Assembly (NCBI GenBank): GCA_937870755.1
Contig: CALMZV010000094.1
Span: 1-64,000, forward strand
DNA: 64,000 bases
From: an uncultured Methylocystaceae bacterium
Lineage (GTDB): Bacteria; Pseudomonadota; Alphaproteobacteria; Rhizobiales; Beijerinckiaceae
Direction: 5' to 3'
Shown here: piece by piece, positions 47,186 to 55,545 of the stretch
How positions within the stretch are numbered: the stretch's first letter is position 1
Layout of the letters: every line of letters begins with the position of its first letter
Program-made: the position numbers and the translations under genes
The notes under the pieces: generated by a model
Databases searched by the model: none
Seen by the model: only the letters and a program-made list of their open reading frames with translations
Told to the model about the DNA's origin: nothing

Positions 47186-47351
47186 CTACCAACACGCGCA
47201 TCTTGCGTCGGACGAGGTAAAAACCGGGTTTAGGGGAGGACTGAATTCCCGTCCCTTTTCTGGACGGTTTCCTTAACGAAATTGCTAAAATTTTCAGAGA
47301 TTTAGGCGGCGCTAGCGCGTGCGCGTTAAAATAAGGTTTCCGCAGCGTCCC

Positions 47352-47966
47352 TCAGAGCGCGGCAAATCGCTCTTTCAGCGGCGAAAAGCTCATGCGGTGA
47401 TGCGGGCAGGGACCGTGCCTGTCGAGTGCGGCGCGATGGGCGGCGGCGGCGTAGCCGGCGTTCGATTCGAAGCCGTAAACGGGATAGTCGCGCGCCAGCC
47501 GCGCCATCTGTCGGTCGCGCAGCACCTTGGCCACGATCGAGGCCGCCGCGATCGAGGCCGAGAGCCGGTCGCCCTTCACGATGGCGGAGGCCGGGCAGGG
47601 CAGGCCCGCCGGCAGATCCGATCCGTCGACGAGAATGTGACCGGCCGGAAGGGCAAGGCCGCGTGCGGCGCGCATCATCGCCAGATGCGTCGCGCGGCGG
47701 ATGTTGAGCCGGTCGATCTCGGTCGCGGTCGCCTGTCCGAACGCGATGGCGCGCGCCGAGCCGACGATCTCGGCGAACAGGCTTTCGCGTCGCTGGGCGG
47801 TGAGCAGTTTCGAATCGTCGAGACCCTCGGGAATGCGCCGTGCGTCGAGCACGACGATCGCCGCCGCGACGGGGCCGGCGAGCGGCCCGCGCCCGACCTC
47901 GTCCATGCCGGCGACCAGCGCGCCGGTCGCCTCGATGATGGCCGTCTCGTGGGTCCAGTCGGCCAT
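47352..47966 (-). CDS. rnhB: ribonuclease HII
   Basis: Removes single ribonucleotides and RNA from DNA. The 204-residue protein has the metal-binding motifs GMDEVGRGPLAG (Asp-Glu) and ILVDGSDLPAG, and the conserved KGDRLSASIAAASIVAKVLRD. The C-terminal HRAALDRHGPCPHHRMSF is standard. It sits between the radical SAM gene and ccrM on the same strand, a common alphaproteobacterial order. Confidence 0.96.
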   Translation of the reverse strand: MADWTHETAIIEATGALVAGMDEVGRGPLAGPVAAAIVVLDARRIPEGLDDSKLLTAQRRESLFAEIVGSARAIAFGQATATEIDRLNIRRATHLAMMRAARGLALPAGHILVDGSDLPAGLPCPASAIVKGDRLSASIAAASIVAKVLRDRQMARLARDYPVYGFESNAGYAAAAHRAALDRHGPCPHHRMSFSPLKERFAAL

Positions 47967-48021
47967 GCGACTCTGCGCTCCGCTGCAAGCCGCATCGTCA
48001 TACGTCAGGAAGGGCGCGCCC

Positions 48022-49170
48022 TCAAAACAGGCTCAGTTGCCGGCCCCCGCCTTCGGGCGGGACGAACAGGTCGGCGCGCAATTTCCGCCGCGTCTTTGGA
48101 AAGCCGATTTTTTGGCAGGCGATCTCGAACCGCCGCGCGATCATCCAGGCGTAGGGGCCCGATCCCGTCATGCGCTTGCCGAACGTCGCGTCGTAGAGGC
48201 GGCCCTCGCGCGTGTCGCGCACCAGCGACAACGCGCGCCGCGCCTTGCCGGGGAAATGCTCCACCAGCCATTCGGCGAACAGGTCGCGCGTCTCCAGCGG
48301 CAGCCGCAGCATGATATAGCCGGCCGACCGCGCGCCGCGCGCATGGGCGCGGGTGAGAATGCGCTCCATCTCGTGGTCGGTCACGCCGGGCACGACGGGC
48401 GCGACCATCACGCCGACCGGCACGCCCGCCTCCGCGAGCCGCTCGATGGTCTCCAGCCGCCGCTCGGGCGTCGGCGCGCGCGGCTCCATCGCCCGCGCGA
48501 TCTTCGGATCGAGCGTGGTCACCGACAGCGCGACTTTCGCCAGCCCCCTGGCCGCCATCGGCGCGAGAATGTCGATGTCGCGCGCCACCAGCGTCGATTT
48601 CGTGACGATGGCGACCGGATGGTCGGCCTGCGCCAGCACCTCCAGAATCGATCGCATCACGCGATGCGTCTTCTCGATCGGCTGGTAGGGGTCCGTATTC
48701 GTGCCGATGGCGATGGTTTTCGGCTGGTAGCCGGGCGCGGACAACTCGCGCTTGAGCAGTGCGGCCGCGCCTTCCTTCACAAACAGCCGGCTTTCGAAAT
48801 CGAGGCCCGGCGACAGGCCCATATAGGCGTGGGTCGGCCGCGCGAAACAATAGACGCAGCCGTGCTCGCAGCCGCGATAGGGGTTGATCGAAACATCGAA
48901 GGAAATGTCGGGGGAGTCGTTGCGCGTAAGGATTCTGCGCGGGCGCTCCGCCTGCACCTGCGTCTCGAAAGCCTCCAGCGATTCGAGCGCGCCCCAGTCG
49001 TCGTCGGCGTCCACGCGCGCCAGCGTCTCGAACCGGCCGCTGGCGTTGGAAACCGCGCCGCGTCCGCGCCGTCGCGCCGGCGCCACGCCTTCGCTCTCTG
49101 TCCCGCCCCCGCGAATGCGGGCGCGCGGCTCGGAGGAACCGGCCGCGCGCTCCGCCGTACTCTTGCTCAT
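48022..49170 (-). CDS. PA0069-family radical SAM protein (SPL-like)
   Basis: A 382-residue protein with the radical SAM cluster CEHGCVYC (C-x3-C-x2-C) in NPYRGCEHGCVYCFARPTH. Downstream blocks GTNTDPYQPIEKTHRVMR and VTKSTLVARDIDIL are typical of the spore-photoproduct-lyase-like PA0069 group, whose reaction is unknown. The N-terminal 70 residues are Arg/Ala/Ser-rich and poorly conserved. The ATG at 49170 is preferred over an open frame to 49266, which is antisense to the divergent gene. Confidence 0.92.
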   Translation of the reverse strand: MSKSTAERAAGSSEPRARIRGGGTESEGVAPARRRGRGAVSNASGRFETLARVDADDDWGALESLEAFETQVQAERPRRILTRNDSPDISFDVSINPYRGCEHGCVYCFARPTHAYMGLSPGLDFESRLFVKEGAAALLKRELSAPGYQPKTIAIGTNTDPYQPIEKTHRVMRSILEVLAQADHPVAIVTKSTLVARDIDILAPMAARGLAKVALSVTTLDPKIARAMEPRAPTPERRLETIERLAEAGVPVGVMVAPVVPGVTDHEMERILTRAHARGARSAGYIMLRLPLETRDLFAEWLVEHFPGKARRALSLVRDTREGRLYDATFGKRMTGSGPYAWMIARRFEIACQKIGFPKTRRKLRADLFVPPEGGGRQLSLF

Positions 49171-49310
49171 GACGGTGCTCCGCACTCGCTTCGACTCGGA
49201 AAACGCAACCCGCAACGCCACAATCCGGTGTGAGAACAAACATAGAACAAAAATCGATTCGGTCAAGCCGCCGCCCTACCGGCATGCGGCCGGATCGGGT
49301 AAACGGGTCC

Positions 49311-49820
49311 ATGCATTCGGCTTTGGTTCTGGTGAGGACTGTCGCGGGCGAGCGCCGTGAGCGCCTGCATCAGGCGCTGGTGCGATCGCTGGCGGCGCTG
49401 GTGCCCGCGCTCATGGAGGATTGCCTGCGCGAGGCCACGCTCGTCGGCGCGCCCGATCTCGGGCTCGCGGACATCGCCGACCATGCCGGTTGCGGCCTGT
49501 CGGTCGACGCCGATCCCGCGCGCGCGTTCGAGTCCGCGCTGGCGGCCGCCCGCTGCGACCGCGTGTTCGTGCTGGAGGCCGGCTATGCGCCGCTGGCCGG
49601 TTTCATCGATGAATTGAAGGAACTGGAGGGCGCGCGCGGCGCCTTCGCATTGCGGCTCGCGCCGGATGGATTGCTGGCGCGTCTGGCCCCGCGCCTGTCG
49701 CCGGTCGTGGGGTTGAGCGCGCCGCGTCGCGCCTGCATGGCGAGGGGGTTCGCGGGAGCGGCCGCGGCCGCCGGCGGCCTTGGCGCGCGCACGCTGGCGA
49801 CGCGCGCGCGCAGGGTGTGA
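49311..49820 (+). CDS. protein of unknown function, possibly glycosyltransferase-A-like
   Basis: A 169-residue product (upstream in-frame starts at 49284 and 49230). The sequence HSALVLVRTVAGERRERL, followed by a conserved-looking LVPALMEDCLREATLVG and then ARCDRVFVLEAGYAPLAGFIDEL, recalls the N-terminal Rossmann-like part of GT-A transferases, but no DxD motif is clear. Genes of this kind stand next to the PA0069-rnhB block in some Methylobacterium-like genomes; that is from memory. Codon use matches its neighbours, so it is likely a real gene. Confidence 0.6.
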   Translation: MHSALVLVRTVAGERRERLHQALVRSLAALVPALMEDCLREATLVGAPDLGLADIADHAGCGLSVDADPARAFESALAAARCDRVFVLEAGYAPLAGFIDELKELEGARGAFALRLAPDGLLARLAPRLSPVVGLSAPRRACMARGFAGAAAAAGGLGARTLATRARRV

Positions 49821-49823
49821 TCG

Positions 49824-50732
49824 TCAGCGCGAGAAGGTGTTGCAGGAGTCGATGTCGCCGGACTTCAGCCCGCGCTGCAGCCATTCCACGCGCTGCGCGG
49901 AGGAGCCGTGCGTGAACGAATCCGGCACCGCGAACCCGCGAGAAGCTTTCTGCAGCCGGTCGTCGCCGATCGCCTGCGCGGTGCGGATCGCCTGTTCGAT
50001 GTCGCCGGTTTCGAGGTTCTGCCATTTGCGCTGGCTGTGGGCGGCCCACACTCCGGCGAGGCAGTCGGCCATCAGCTCCACCCGCACCGAGAGCGCGTTG
50101 GCCTGCGCCTGGCTGGAAGCCTGCTGCTGCGCGCGCTGAACCTTCGGCAGAATGCCGAGCAGGTTTTCGAGGTGGTGGCCCATCTCGTGCGAGATCACGT
50201 AGGCGTAGGCGAACTCGCCGCCGCCGCCCAGTTTGCGTTTCATGTCGTTGAAGAACGACGTGTCGAGATAGATCTTGCGGTCGAGCGGGCAGTAGAACGG
50301 CCCCATCGCGGATTGCGCCGTGCCGCAGGCGGATTCGGTCGCGCCGTCGAACATCACGAGTCGGGCCGGCTGGAACTTGAGTCCCTTCTGCGCCGGCAGC
50401 TGTTCGGCCCACACGTCCTCGTTCTGTCCGACGATCGCCGCGACGAACTGGCCGATCTGGTCGGTGGGGGCGGTCGTCTGGCGTTCGGGGCGCTGCACGC
50501 GCTCCACGGTCTGGCCGCCGCCGCGCACGTTGTTGAACATCTCCGCGCCGCCGATCAGGATGCGCGGGTCGATGCCGAGCGCGTAGGCGATGATGCCGAG
50601 AATGACCATCGTGCCGAGGCCGAGGCCGCCGGCTCCGCCCATCATCGGCCCGCCGCCGAACCCGCCGCCCGCATATTCCTCGCCGCGGCGGTCTTCGATG
50701 TTTTCGGACCGTCTTGCGTCTTCCCAGCGCAT
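49824..50732 (-). CDS. neutral zinc metallopeptidase, YpfJ family
   Basis: A 302-residue membrane-anchored peptidase homologue. The N-terminus is Gly/Met-rich (GGGFGGGPMMGGAGG) before one helix (about residues 37-53). The zinc motif is HEMGHH in AYVISHEMGHHLENLLG, with a later acidic residue in RVELMADCLAGVWA. C-terminal DSFTHGSSAQRVEWLQRG is the family's conserved end. Function unknown. Upstream is the uracil-DNA glycosylase gene on the same strand. Confidence 0.93.
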   Translation of the reverse strand: MRWEDARRSENIEDRRGEEYAGGGFGGGPMMGGAGGLGLGTMVILGIIAYALGIDPRILIGGAEMFNNVRGGGQTVERVQRPERQTTAPTDQIGQFVAAIVGQNEDVWAEQLPAQKGLKFQPARLVMFDGATESACGTAQSAMGPFYCPLDRKIYLDTSFFNDMKRKLGGGGEFAYAYVISHEMGHHLENLLGILPKVQRAQQQASSQAQANALSVRVELMADCLAGVWAAHSQRKWQNLETGDIEQAIRTAQAIGDDRLQKASRGFAVPDSFTHGSSAQRVEWLQRGLKSGDIDSCNTFSR

Positions 50733-50798
50733 CTCACGCCTCCGTTTCGTCCGTCGATGCCAGTTTCGGCGGAGCCTTTCAACCCCGCGCGGCGGGTC

Positions 50799-51647
50799 TC
50801 ACATCTCCGGCATTTCGCCGTCCATAACGCGCCGCAAAGCGCGAAGGTCCCGCCACGCCAGCCGTTTCTGGGCCGGCTGGCGCAGCAGATAGGCCGGGTG
50901 CAGCATCGCCATCGCCGGAATGGTCCGGGTGGTCTGATAAGGCATCCACAGCCCGCGCGTTTTCAGAATGCCGTCCTTCACCCCGAGCAGCATCTGCATC
51001 GAGGGCGCGCCGAGGCAGACGAGAATGTCCGGGTCGACCAGCTCCACCTGCCGGCGGATGAACGGCAGGCAGGCGGCCACCTCCTGCGGCGTCGGCGTGC
51101 GATTGCCCGGCGGGCGCCATGGCACGACGTTGCAGATGTAGACCAGCGTGCGGTCCAGCCCGATCGCGTCCAGCATGCGGTCGAGCAACTGGCCGGCGCG
51201 GCCGACGAACGGACGGCCCTCGCGGTCTTCCTCCGCGCCCGGCGCCTCGCCCACGAACACCACGCGCGCCTGCCGGTTTCCGTCCTCGAACACGAGCCGC
51301 GTCGCAGTTGTCTTCAGCGCGCAGCCCTCGAACGCCTCGAGCCGCGCCCGCAGTTCGTCGAGCGTGCGGGCGCCGGTCGCCTGCTCGGCGGCCGAGGCGG
51401 CGATTTGCGCCGCATCCGCCGCCAGCGCCGGGTTGGCGGCGGGCGGCGCCGGCCGCGGGCGGGCGGGCGGCGGGGGCGGGGCGGCGCGCGCGAGAACCGG
51501 CGCGGACGCCGGCGCCGGCTGCGGGCGGGCGCTTTCGGCGTAGCGGTCGTGCGGCGTCTCGTCGAACGCCAGATCGACCCCGCTCTGCCGGTAGAATTCG
51601 AGCGCGCCCGCCAGCGCCTCGCGGTCCATGGTCCCGTCGCCGTTCAT
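50799..51647 (-). CDS. uracil-DNA glycosylase, family-4-like
   Basis: Removes uracil from DNA. The 282-residue product has a Pro/Ala-rich linker (about residues 42-82) after a short N-terminal helix, then the catalytic domain with motif 1 VFVGEAPGAEEDREGRPFVG and motif 2 MLHPAYLLR, plus VVPWRPPGNRTPTPQE. Family 4 enzymes normally carry a 4Fe-4S cluster; here the first CxxC has become GCALK and the Cys before RPPGNR is Trp, so the cluster is probably absent. The ATG at 51629 is an alternative start. Confidence 0.9.
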   Translation of the reverse strand: MNGDGTMDREALAGALEFYRQSGVDLAFDETPHDRYAESARPQPAPASAPVLARAAPPPPPARPRPAPPAANPALAADAAQIAASAAEQATGARTLDELRARLEAFEGCALKTTATRLVFEDGNRQARVVFVGEAPGAEEDREGRPFVGRAGQLLDRMLDAIGLDRTLVYICNVVPWRPPGNRTPTPQEVAACLPFIRRQVELVDPDILVCLGAPSMQMLLGVKDGILKTRGLWMPYQTTRTIPAMAMLHPAYLLRQPAQKRLAWRDLRALRRVMDGEMPEM

Positions 51648-51707
51648 CGGATGTATGTATAGAGCCGCGCGCCCGAAAAGGAGAGGGCGCGCCAACGGCG
51701 GGGCGAC

Positions 51708-53372
51708 ATGACGAAAACAAACCTGCGGACGGGCGGCCGCATTCTGGTGGATCAGCTGGCGATCCAGGGCGTGTCGCATGTATTCTGCGTGCCGGGCGAA
51801 TCCTATCTGGCCGTTCTCGACGCCCTGCACGATTCCGCCATCGAGATCACCGTCTGCCGCCAGGAGGGCGGCGCCGCCATGATGGCGGAGGCGCACGGCC
51901 GCCTGACCGGCCGGCCGGGGATCGCCTTCGTCACGCGCGGGCCGGGCGCGACCAACGCCGCGCCGGCGCTGCACATCGCGGAGCACGATTCGACGCCGCT
52001 CATAGTGTTCGTCGGCCAGGTGGAGCGGTCGATGCGCGGGCGCGGCGCCTTTCAGGAGATGGACTATCGCGCCTTTTTCGGCTCGACCGCCAAATGGGTG
52101 GTCGAGATTGACGATCCCGCGCGCATTCCCGAACTCGTCTCGCGCGCCTTTCATGTGGCGATGCAGGGCCGCCCCGGTCCGGTGGTCGTCGCGCTGCCGG
52201 AAGACATGCTGACGCAGGCCGCCGAAGCGGTCGACGCTCTGCGCGTCGAACCCGCGCCCATCGCGCCCGGCGCGGCCGCGATGGAGAAGCTGCGCGTCCT
52301 GCTTGGCGCCGCGAAGGCGCCTGTCGCCATTCTCGGCGGCGGCGGCTGGAGCGCGCGGGCGGTCGCCGATTTCGTCGCCTTCGCCGAGAGGTTCGATTTG
52401 CCGGTGGCGGTCGAGTTCCGGCGCGCGATGCTCTTTCCCAACGAACACGCCAACTACGCCGGCGAACTCGGCCTCGGTCCGAATCCGAAATTGCGCGCAC
52501 GGGTGGAAGCGGCCGATTGCGTGCTCGTCGTCGGCGGCCAGATGGCGGAAATTCCTTCGCAATCCTACACGCTGTTCGATATTCCGGCGCCGCGTCCGAC
52601 ATTCGTGCACGTCCATCCGGACGCGGGCGAACTCGGCCGCGTCTACCAGCCCTCGCTCGCGATCTGCGCGACGCCGCCGGCCTTCTGCGCGGCGCTCGCC
52701 GCGCTCGAACCGCCCGCCGACATTCCCTGGACAGGCGCGGCGGCGGCCGCGCATGCCGACTATCGCGCGTGGACGGAAACGGCGCCGCACATTCCCGGCG
52801 CCATGCAGTTCGCCGAGGCGCTCGTCGCGCTGCGCGCGCGCCTGCCGGCCGATGCGGTGTTGTGCAACGGCGCCGGCAATTACAACACGTTCGTCGGCCG
52901 CTATCTGCGCATCGGCGGGTTCGGCGGGCAACTGGGACCGACGTCCGGCTCCATGGGCTACGGCGTTCCGGCCGCGGTCGGCGCGAAACGCCTTCACCCC
53001 GAGCGCATGACGATCGCCTTCGCCGGCGACGGTTGTTTTCTGATGAACGGGCAGGAATTCGCGACCGCCGTGCAATACGGCCTGGCGATTGTCGTCATCG
53101 TCGTCGACAACGGCATGTACGGCACGATCCGCATGCATCAGGAGCGCGAATATCCCGGTCGCGTGGTGGGGACGCAGTTGCGCAATCCGGATTTCGCGGC
53201 CTACGCGCGCGCCTTCGGCGGCCACGGCGAGACGGTGGAGACGACGGCGCAATTCATGCCCGCCTTCGACCGCGCGCTGGCGAGCGGCAGGCCGTCGATC
53301 CTGCATGTGAAGATCGACCCGGAAGCGATCACGCCCGCGACGACGCTGTCGAAGATTCGCGCCAGGGCCTGA
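51708..53372 (+). CDS. thiamine diphosphate-dependent enzyme, acetolactate-synthase-like
   Basis: A 554-residue TPP enzyme with the three domains of the family: N-terminal Pyr (with the catalytic glutamate in VCRQEGGAAMMAEAHGR), central Rossmann-like, and C-terminal PP domain with the metal/TPP motif FAGDGCFLMNGQEFATAV...VDNGMYGT. The order matches acetolactate synthase large subunit or related decarboxylases; no small subunit gene follows, so the actual reaction (ALS, glyoxylate carboligase-like or other) is open. AAAGGAGAGGG precedes the region. It converges with the SDR gene. Confidence 0.9.
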   Translation: MTKTNLRTGGRILVDQLAIQGVSHVFCVPGESYLAVLDALHDSAIEITVCRQEGGAAMMAEAHGRLTGRPGIAFVTRGPGATNAAPALHIAEHDSTPLIVFVGQVERSMRGRGAFQEMDYRAFFGSTAKWVVEIDDPARIPELVSRAFHVAMQGRPGPVVVALPEDMLTQAAEAVDALRVEPAPIAPGAAAMEKLRVLLGAAKAPVAILGGGGWSARAVADFVAFAERFDLPVAVEFRRAMLFPNEHANYAGELGLGPNPKLRARVEAADCVLVVGGQMAEIPSQSYTLFDIPAPRPTFVHVHPDAGELGRVYQPSLAICATPPAFCAALAALEPPADIPWTGAAAAAHADYRAWTETAPHIPGAMQFAEALVALRARLPADAVLCNGAGNYNTFVGRYLRIGGFGGQLGPTSGSMGYGVPAAVGAKRLHPERMTIAFAGDGCFLMNGQEFATAVQYGLAIVVIVVDNGMYGTIRMHQEREYPGRVVGTQLRNPDFAAYARAFGGHGETVETTAQFMPAFDRALASGRPSILHVKIDPEAITPATTLSKIRARA

Positions 53373-53379
53373 ACATTCC

Positions 53380-53411
53380 CGTCATTGCGCGCCAAGCCAG
53401 GCGATCCGGGG
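53380..53411. repeat. possible dispersed repeat of the GTCATTGCG...CGATCC type
   Basis: CGTCATTGCGCGCCAAGCC followed by AGGCGATCCGGG lies in the gap between convergent genes. Its ends resemble the palindromic element (GTCATTGCGAG...GCAATCC) scattered between genes in many Bradyrhizobium-like and related genomes. Only one copy is seen here. Confidence 0.3.
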
Positions 53412-53444
53412 CTGCGCCGCCGCTCCTGTCCGTGGCGCGCGCCG

Positions 53445-54203
53445 TCAATGGCTCGCGATGCTCAACCCGCCGTCGACGATCAGGCCCGCGCCAGTGACGA
53501 AGGCGCCGGCGGGCGAGGCGAGATAGAGAACCGCGTGGCCGATTTCCTCCGGCGCGCCGATGCGCCCGAGCGGCGTGGAGGAAAGGATCATCTTCGTCGC
53601 CGCTTCGTCGAAAGCCTCCGCGAGCTTGGTCTTGATCACGCCGGGCAGGATGGTGTTCACGCGGATGTTGTGCTCGCCGTATTCGAGCGCGAAGGCGCGG
53701 CTCATGCCGAGCATCGCGGTCTTGAGCGTGGAATAGAGCCCCAGCATGCGGTCGGGATGGATGGCGGCGACGGAGGCGATGTTGATGATGGCGCCGCCGC
53801 CCTTCATCTTCATCAGCCGCGTGGCCGCCACCGACAGATACCAGTTGCCGCGCAGGTTCACGTCCAGCGCCTTGGCGAAAATGCCGGGGTCGGTGTCGTC
53901 GATGGTGCGCCAGGGCGAGAGCACGGCGTTGTTGACCAGAATGTCGAGCCCGCCGCGCGTCTCGCGCAGATGCGTCTCCATCGCCTCGATGTCGTCCATC
54001 TTGCCGATGTGGCAGGCCCGCGGCTCCGCGCTCAGGCCCTGCGCCTTGAATTCGCCGGCCACGCGCTCGCAATCGGCCTGCTTGCGGCTGGAGATGATCA
54101 CATGCGCGCCCGCGCGCGCCAGCACGCGCGCGATCCCCTCGCCGATGCCCATCGTGGAGCCGGTGACGAGCGCCGTCTTGCCGGTCAGGTCGAACGCATT
54201 CAT
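53445..54203 (-). CDS. short-chain dehydrogenase/reductase
   Basis: A 252-residue SDR. The NAD(P) motif TGSTMGIGEGIARVLA is at the N-terminus, NNAVLSP follows in the place of NNAG, and the catalytic Ser and Tyr-x3-Lys are INIASVAAIHP and YSTLK. The end (VTGAGLIVDGGLSI) is typical. Ser in the cofactor loop (ISSRKQADCERV) hints at NADP. The start at 54203 overlaps the stop of the Cys-rich gene by 4 bp (ATGA), so it is co-translated with it. Substrate unknown. Confidence 0.92.
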   Translation of the reverse strand: MNAFDLTGKTALVTGSTMGIGEGIARVLARAGAHVIISSRKQADCERVAGEFKAQGLSAEPRACHIGKMDDIEAMETHLRETRGGLDILVNNAVLSPWRTIDDTDPGIFAKALDVNLRGNWYLSVAATRLMKMKGGGAIINIASVAAIHPDRMLGLYSTLKTAMLGMSRAFALEYGEHNIRVNTILPGVIKTKLAEAFDEAATKMILSSTPLGRIGAPEEIGHAVLYLASPAGAFVTGAGLIVDGGLSIASH

Positions 54204-55516
54204 GAATGTCCTCCGCCGCGCCGTTTCGGCTGCAATCCCACTTGCGCGAACAGCGCGGGGTCTATGTCGCGCGCGGCCTTCTTGTAGGCGTAGAGTTTGC
54301 AGGCTTCTCCCGGCTTCATCTGCGCATGGCCGTCGGCGACGAAGAACAGCGGCGTCGCGGGATCGTCGGCGCGCGAAAGCTGCGCCCGGTTGGAGGCCGC
54401 GCAATGCGTGCAATAGGACGGCGCGTTCGCGCGGTTGAAGTCGATCGGGTGTTGCGCTGGCACGAGCGGCGACAGCGGATCGCCGTAGCGGAACATGTCG
54501 CGCCACATCCGCCGGCGATAGAGCCGCCCGCCGCTGCCGCACGGGTCGAGCCGGAAGACGAAGCGGTCCTCTTCCTCGGTGAGCGTGAAATCGGCGCAAT
54601 GATAGTTCCACGTGCGCGCGATCTCGCGCGCGAGCTCTTCGTCGGAGAGCGCGGCGTAGCGCGGAAAACCAGCGACGAACGCCGGCTCGTAGGTCTCGCG
54701 CAGCGTTTCGTCGAGATAGTCCGGTCCGCCCTTTTCGAGCGCGATGGCGTAGAAATGCGCCAGACACACCACGCCGAAATCGTGCCAGGGCATGCCGTCC
54801 TTGCGCTGGCCCTCGATCAGCGGCGCAAGATCGGTTTCGCCGCGCTCGAGCTTTTCGATCGCGCGGTCCACGCGCCGTTGCGGCAGCTCGCGCTTTTCCT
54901 GTTCGCTGAACAGCGTTTGTCCCTTGCTCGCGCGCTTGTGGAACGTCACGCGGCAATGGCCGTTCGCGCCCTTGTCCGTCGTCCACACGTCGCCGCCCGC
55001 GCCGGCGTTGAGCGCCGCCTGCCACGCCTTGCAGATCTGGCAATAGGTGGGGACGCCGTCGCTCCATGGCCCGTAGTGATCGGGGTGCTTCTGCGGCAGT
55101 TTCTGCCTGTCGAGCAGGCCGCCCGTTCCGCACGGGGCGAGATCGAGCGTGATCTTTTCCTCGTCCTCGTTGAGCGGTTGCGGCGCCCCGCCGGTCTGCT
55201 CGCGATAGACCGCCACCAGATCGGCGATCGCGCCTTTCTCGTCGCCGGCCTTGTATTGCTCGATCCATGTGCGCATGAGCTGCGTCGATATCCGCCGCAA
55301 AGCGTCGCGCGCCCCGTCTTCTCCGAAATCCCTGCGCAGTTTGGCGGCCTTGCGCGCCAGGGTGTGGCGCGACAGCCCGTCGAGCCCCGCGGCGCCGTCG
55401 CGCATCTGCGCGAGCAGCGCGCGCACCTGCGCTATGTCGCCGGCCGCGAGCGCGCGCAGCGCCTTCGTTTCGAACGGTTCGGCGATTTCGTCCAGTTGTT
55501 CGCGCGTATAGGCCAT
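54200..55516 (-). CDS. unrecognised 438-residue protein with duplicated Cys-rich modules
   Basis: I do not recognise this protein. It has a helical N-terminus (1-105), then two copies of a similar module. Module 1: APCGTGGLLDR with C129, then PTYCQIC (C159, C162) and H187/C188 (NGHCRVTFHK). Module 2: DPCGSGGRLYR with C326, then PSYCTHC (C369, C372), and C406 (GEACKLYAYKK). Between them is an acidic helical stretch with many aromatics. The Cys spacing suggests zinc or Fe-S binding at two sites. A strong Shine-Dalgarno (GGAGGAGGAAG) precedes the ATG at 55516; an overlapping ATG at 55549 is possible. It lies in an operon between acyl-CoA dehydrogenase and SDR. Confidence 0.85.
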   Translation of the reverse strand: MAYTREQLDEIAEPFETKALRALAAGDIAQVRALLAQMRDGAAGLDGLSRHTLARKAAKLRRDFGEDGARDALRRISTQLMRTWIEQYKAGDEKGAIADLVAVYREQTGGAPQPLNEDEEKITLDLAPCGTGGLLDRQKLPQKHPDHYGPWSDGVPTYCQICKAWQAALNAGAGGDVWTTDKGANGHCRVTFHKRASKGQTLFSEQEKRELPQRRVDRAIEKLERGETDLAPLIEGQRKDGMPWHDFGVVCLAHFYAIALEKGGPDYLDETLRETYEPAFVAGFPRYAALSDEELAREIARTWNYHCADFTLTEEEDRFVFRLDPCGSGGRLYRRRMWRDMFRYGDPLSPLVPAQHPIDFNRANAPSYCTHCAASNRAQLSRADDPATPLFFVADGHAQMKPGEACKLYAYKKAARDIDPALFAQVGLQPKRRGGGHS

Positions 55517-55545
55517 GGCTTCCTCCTCCGAGGCCGCCCGGATGT

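Noticed and set aside
47273-47288. CtrA box upstream of ccrM
   Set aside because: TTAA is followed by CTAA only after 8 bp; the match is imperfect at the 7-bp spacing, although CtrA control of ccrM is known in Caulobacter.
54204-55268. Long fusion of the SDR frame into the Cys-rich gene
   Set aside because: Overlapping frames; the SDR start at 54203 matches the family N-terminus and the upstream part is an out-of-frame shadow.
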